From an uncultured Shinella sp. (GTDB lineage: Bacteria; Pseudomonadota; Alphaproteobacteria; Rhizobiales; Rhizobiaceae), in contig CAMPIK010000096.1 of NCBI GenBank assembly GCA_946886325.1, positions 1-7,852 on the forward strand: a stretch of 7,852 nt of DNA, in the 5' to 3' direction. The notes under the pieces are model-generated. The model saw only the letters and a program-made list of their open reading frames with translations. It searched no databases and was not told the DNA's origin. A program made the translations under genes and the position numbers. Positions 6,501-7,852 of this stretch are shown piece after piece (the first letter of the stretch is position 1; the number at the start of each line of letters is the position of its first letter).

Positions 6501-6910
6501 CGGCGGGCGAGGACGGCAGGAGCCTGACGCAGGCCGTGCGCAGCGAGATCGATACGAGTTCGGTCCGCTTCGACCGGGGCTTTGCCCGCGTGCGCGCCGG
6601 CCAGGGCGGCACGCTGCAGGTGGAAAACGGCGTGGTGCGCGGCGATACCGTTGGCGCAACTTTCCAGGGCACGGTGCGCGACGCACGCGGCCAGATGGAC
6701 ATGACCGGCACCTTCATGCCGGCCTACGGGCTGAACCGGCTTTTCGCCGAAGTGCCGCTGATCGGCGCGCTGCTCGGCAACGGCCGCGACCGCGGCCTGC
6801 TCGGCATCACCTTCAAGCTGACCGGCGCCTTCGAACAGCCGCGGCTTCAGATCAACCCGCTATCGATCATAGCCCCCGGCGTCTTCCGCAATATTTTCGA
6901 GTTTCAGTGA
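3509..6910 (+). CDS. Large AsmA/YhdP-like (DUF3971) inner-membrane-anchored envelope protein
   Basis: A 1133-residue protein of the AsmA-like superfamily. E. coli members YhdP, TamB and YdbH form long beta-rich periplasmic bridges that move phospholipids to the outer membrane; that role here is inferred. Visible in order: a 42-residue cytoplasmic N-tail, one transmembrane helix at about 43-67, then a very long periplasmic region of repeated short beta strands rich in Gly, Asp and Ala. The DUF3971-type segment includes KQFWPYWMAKKARDWVIGN at about 467-485. The C-terminus has the YhdP-like signature PAYGLNRLF (about 1070), IGALLG, GLLGITFKLTG and NPLSIIAPG, ending in an aromatic tail. Length is close to that of YhdP. 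The ATG at 3509 is preceded by GAGGG 3 nt upstream. The gene stands alone, divergent from bcp and convergent with tyrS. A low-complexity Gly/Asp/Lys patch (SGNGDGKGSRGN, about 866-877) is probably a loop. Confidence 0.88.
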   Translation: MGIVRGEKVSFRKADIVCLHDLPSAQAHDPIVLHATDGPGTGSILLRLFGGVIAFALVIGLLVVGSIEAGFADNALNTRALTALNNAVGPGYRASVDRTVLRFSGFDGLALKAENVALIEVESGRHLATTSGVSIVLDPLALLSGRVSASQLVVEGAMIDPSLLPKGGPIDLSAFRVSDVPDYLDAAFQRLDLVDGMINRNGLESVRISDLGLPLSGRDDRPVLLTVDSLTFDRSVAGRMEIAGSYKIDDQPGEIDLTAEGAEGAVATVDGAIKGLPLGAFLLSRTPDGALHGGVDAVVDVSVAARRDADNAAPALKLAARTAGGSYYADGIAAEIKQSELALAFDFGRGSMEIVPSTIRIGDSIFPMTGGVIDLDRISGDTTKGFAIDLLLRGATSAPLDTAESAVRFDAKASGRFLPATGEFQFDELGLTSERGNLAGSLALRLGEGSPEISFVMIADRLQAVAVKQFWPYWMAKKARDWVIGNINGGTVTNGRIEVYLPEGRLPGPGEPVELRGDELKISFDIDGARLNVAGEIPPIRDTSGRFVLHGERADITITGGTAYFPSGRSVALTGGTFVLPDTYAKPLMGEMDIHVAGNADAVAELTTYRPIDALERTGFKPEDFSGTVKANVKGIFGLIRDQNPPPPEWSAAMELSDVDVNAPIEGRKITAVTGSFNVNPATAEIKAKAEIDGVPMDVALIEPVEKSSGLKRQFTASGTLDNAAREKLLPGFGDILDGPLAIEIKTGSGDGQEIAADLRGTKVTVPWLGWTKGSGIPAKAAFKASTKEGRTTVSDFDFSGDGFAVAGDMTFTGTALDSARFARVSLSGQDRFALTVARDKAGYAVSATGASADVRPVLEQLKADSGNGDGKGSRGNLSIRADLDRMLGFGGEGLSNVKLRYQTTGRRISAFDLAAVTDSGQAVVAKLDKSNGAGVIELTSGDAGAVARFTDLYRHLRGGLLNVRLRAAADGGYRGSIDVRKFTLAGEERLRSIVSTPAGEDGRSLTQAVRSEIDTSSVRFDRGFARVRAGQGGTLQVENGVVRGDTVGATFQGTVRDARGQMDMTGTFMPAYGLNRLFAEVPLIGALLGNGRDRGLLGITFKLTGAFEQPRLQINPLSIIAPGVFRNIFEFQ

Positions 6911-6962
6911 CGCTTTTGCCCGGTAGCTCGTAATGGCACGTGGCGACCGAGACACCGGTCCG

Positions 6963-7052
6963 GCCGTCATCCACGGGTAAGCGAATCGCATCCCGAGGAT
7001 CTACCAACATTTCGATGTCCCGGACCCTCGCCACAAGGGCGAGGGTGATGGC
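6963..7052. repeat. Two-palindrome intergenic repeat, RIME-like
   Basis: This 90-bp unit in the AsmA-like/tyrS convergent gap contains two palindromes. The left one is ATCCACGGG (6969-6977) with CCCGAGGAT (6992-7000), 8 of 9 pairs and a 14-nt loop. The right one is ACCCTCGCC (7024-7032) with GGCGAGGGT (7038-7046), 9 of 9 pairs and a 5-nt loop. The ends, GCCGTCATCC (6963-6972) and GGGTGATGGC (7043-7052), are inverted copies of each other at 8 of 10 positions. Two palindromes within about 100 bp is the described layout of Rhizobium-specific intergenic mosaic elements (RIME). No T-tract follows either hairpin, so neither is a classical Rho-independent terminator, though both could protect or end the converging transcripts. 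Family membership is from memory, without a genome to count copies in. Confidence 0.6.
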
Positions 7053-7105
7053 GCTGTGGCCTCTGCGCCGCTGCCGGGGCCGCTGCGCGCTCGTGCCTTG
7101 CCGCC

Positions 7106-7852
7106 TCAGGCCGGGCGGACGAGCATGTGCTTCTTCTTGCCGAGCGACAGCTTGATGACCTTGTCGGCCGTTACCTCGGCCGTGCCGACCGTCCTGCGCT
7201 CGTCGCTCACCGGGACGTCGTTGACGCGCACCGCGCCGCCCTGGATATGACGGCGGGCCTCGCCGTTCGAACCGGCAAAGCCGGCGCGGACCATCAGCGC
7301 GAGCAGGCCGATGCCGGCTTCGAGCTCGGCCGTCGGCACGTCGATCGACGGCAGGTTTTCGGCGAGCGCACCTTCCTCGAAGGTCTTGCGCGCCGTCTCG
7401 GCCGCCTGTTCCGCATTGTCGCGGCCGTGCAGCATGGCGGTGATCTCGGTCGCGAGGATCTTCTTCACCTCGTTGATTTCGGTGCCGCCAAGCGCCGACA
7501 GCCGTGCGATCTCGTCCATCGGCAGCGTCGTGTAGAGCTTCAGGAAGCGCGAGACGTCCGCATCCTCGGTGTTGCGCCAGTACTGCCAGAAATCATAGGC
7601 CGACAGCATCTCCGGGTTGAGCCACACCGCACCCGACAGAGACTTGCCCATCTTGGCGCCGGAGGCTGTCGTCAGCAGCGGCGAGGTCAGGGCGTAGAGC
7701 TGCGGCGTGCCCATGCGGTGGCCGAGGTCGATGCCGTTGACGATATTGCCCCACTGGTCCGAGCCGCCCATCTGCAGCCGCACGTCGTGGCGCTTGCTGA
7801 GTTCGACGAAATCGTAGGCCTGCAGGATCATGTAGTTGAATTCGAGGAAGGA
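7106..7852 (-). CDS. tyrS: Tyrosyl-tRNA synthetase, C-terminal part (truncated by window edge)
   Basis: The last 248 residues of a bacterial class I tyrosyl-tRNA synthetase, which charges tRNA-Tyr with tyrosine using ATP. The frame is open through the right edge, so the HIGH motif and true start lie outside. Visible in order: the tyrosine-pocket region YMILQAYDF followed by [10 protein letters not shown], the KMSKS-type loop KMGKS (codons at 7654-7640) that binds ATP, the helical anticodon-recognition region, and a C-terminal S4 RNA-binding domain (about the last 65 residues, with GGAVRVND) ending [10 protein letters not shown]. The stop is at 7108-7106. The gene converges on the AsmA-like gene with 195 bp between stops, and that gap holds the palindromic repeat. 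No Rho-independent terminator with a T-tract follows the gene. Confidence 0.96.
   Translation of the reverse strand, partial: SFLEFNYMILQAYDFVELSKRHDVRLQMGGSDQWGNIVNGIDLGHRMGTPQLYALTSPLLTTASGAKMGKSLSGAVWLNPEMLSAYDFWQYWRNTEDADVSRFLKLYTTLPMDEIARLSALGGTEINEVKKILATEITAMLHGRDNAEQAAETARKTFEEGALAENLPSIDVPTAELEAGIGLLALMVRAGFAGSNGEARRHIQGGAVRVNDVPVSDERRTVGTAEVTADKVIKLSLGKKKHMLVRPA

Noticed and set aside
7021..7050. Right hairpin of the intergenic repeat as a Rho-independent terminator
   Set aside because: The stem is strong, but no run of T follows on either strand. It is better explained as part of a repeat element, although termination there is not excluded.
6940..7250. Small plus-strand open frames downstream of the AsmA-like gene
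   Set aside because: They run through the palindromic repeat and the end of tyrS, lack ribosome sites and have an Arg/Cys-rich low-quality composition.

Overview
The window looks like chromosomal DNA of a GC-rich alphaproteobacterium, most likely of the family Rhizobiaceae. This rests on codon use, on the helicase and M23 peptidase sequences, on promoter-like sites resembling the rhizobial CTTGAC-N17-CTATAT type, and on a two-palindrome intergenic repeat of the kind scattered through rhizobial genomes. No database search was possible, so genus and orthology are inferred from recalled family sequences.

Layout. Four genes lie on the minus strand and run leftward from a divergent promoter region at about 3352-3508: bcp (a one-cysteine peroxiredoxin, 2884-3351), a DUF455 ferritin-like di-iron protein (2033-2881, starting 2 nt after the bcp stop), a membrane-anchored coiled-coil M23 endopeptidase (618-1931), and the start of an RhlE-type DEAD-box RNA helicase (428 to the left edge, truncated). 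The bcp-DUF455 pair is almost certainly one transcript. The M23 and helicase genes follow gaps of 101 and 189 bp, and the helicase has a good promoter of its own. Rightward from the same divergent region is a single very large gene (3509-6910) for an AsmA/YhdP-like (DUF3971) inner-membrane-anchored protein, a family tied to phospholipid movement between the membranes. It converges on tyrS (minus strand, its C-terminal part at 7106-7852, truncated by the right edge). The 195-bp convergent gap holds a roughly 90-bp element with two palindromes and imperfect inverted ends.

Function. This is a mostly housekeeping, cell-envelope-flavoured region: wall remodelling (M23), envelope lipid transport (AsmA-like), peroxide defence (Bcp), an uncharacterised di-iron protein, RNA remodelling (helicase) and tRNA charging (TyrS). 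I see no phage, transposase, CRISPR array, tRNA, rRNA or defence system. The least understood parts are the coupled peroxiredoxin/di-iron pair, the dyad with flanking direct repeats in front of the AsmA-like gene, and the intergenic repeat. No stretch over 300 bp lacks a gene.
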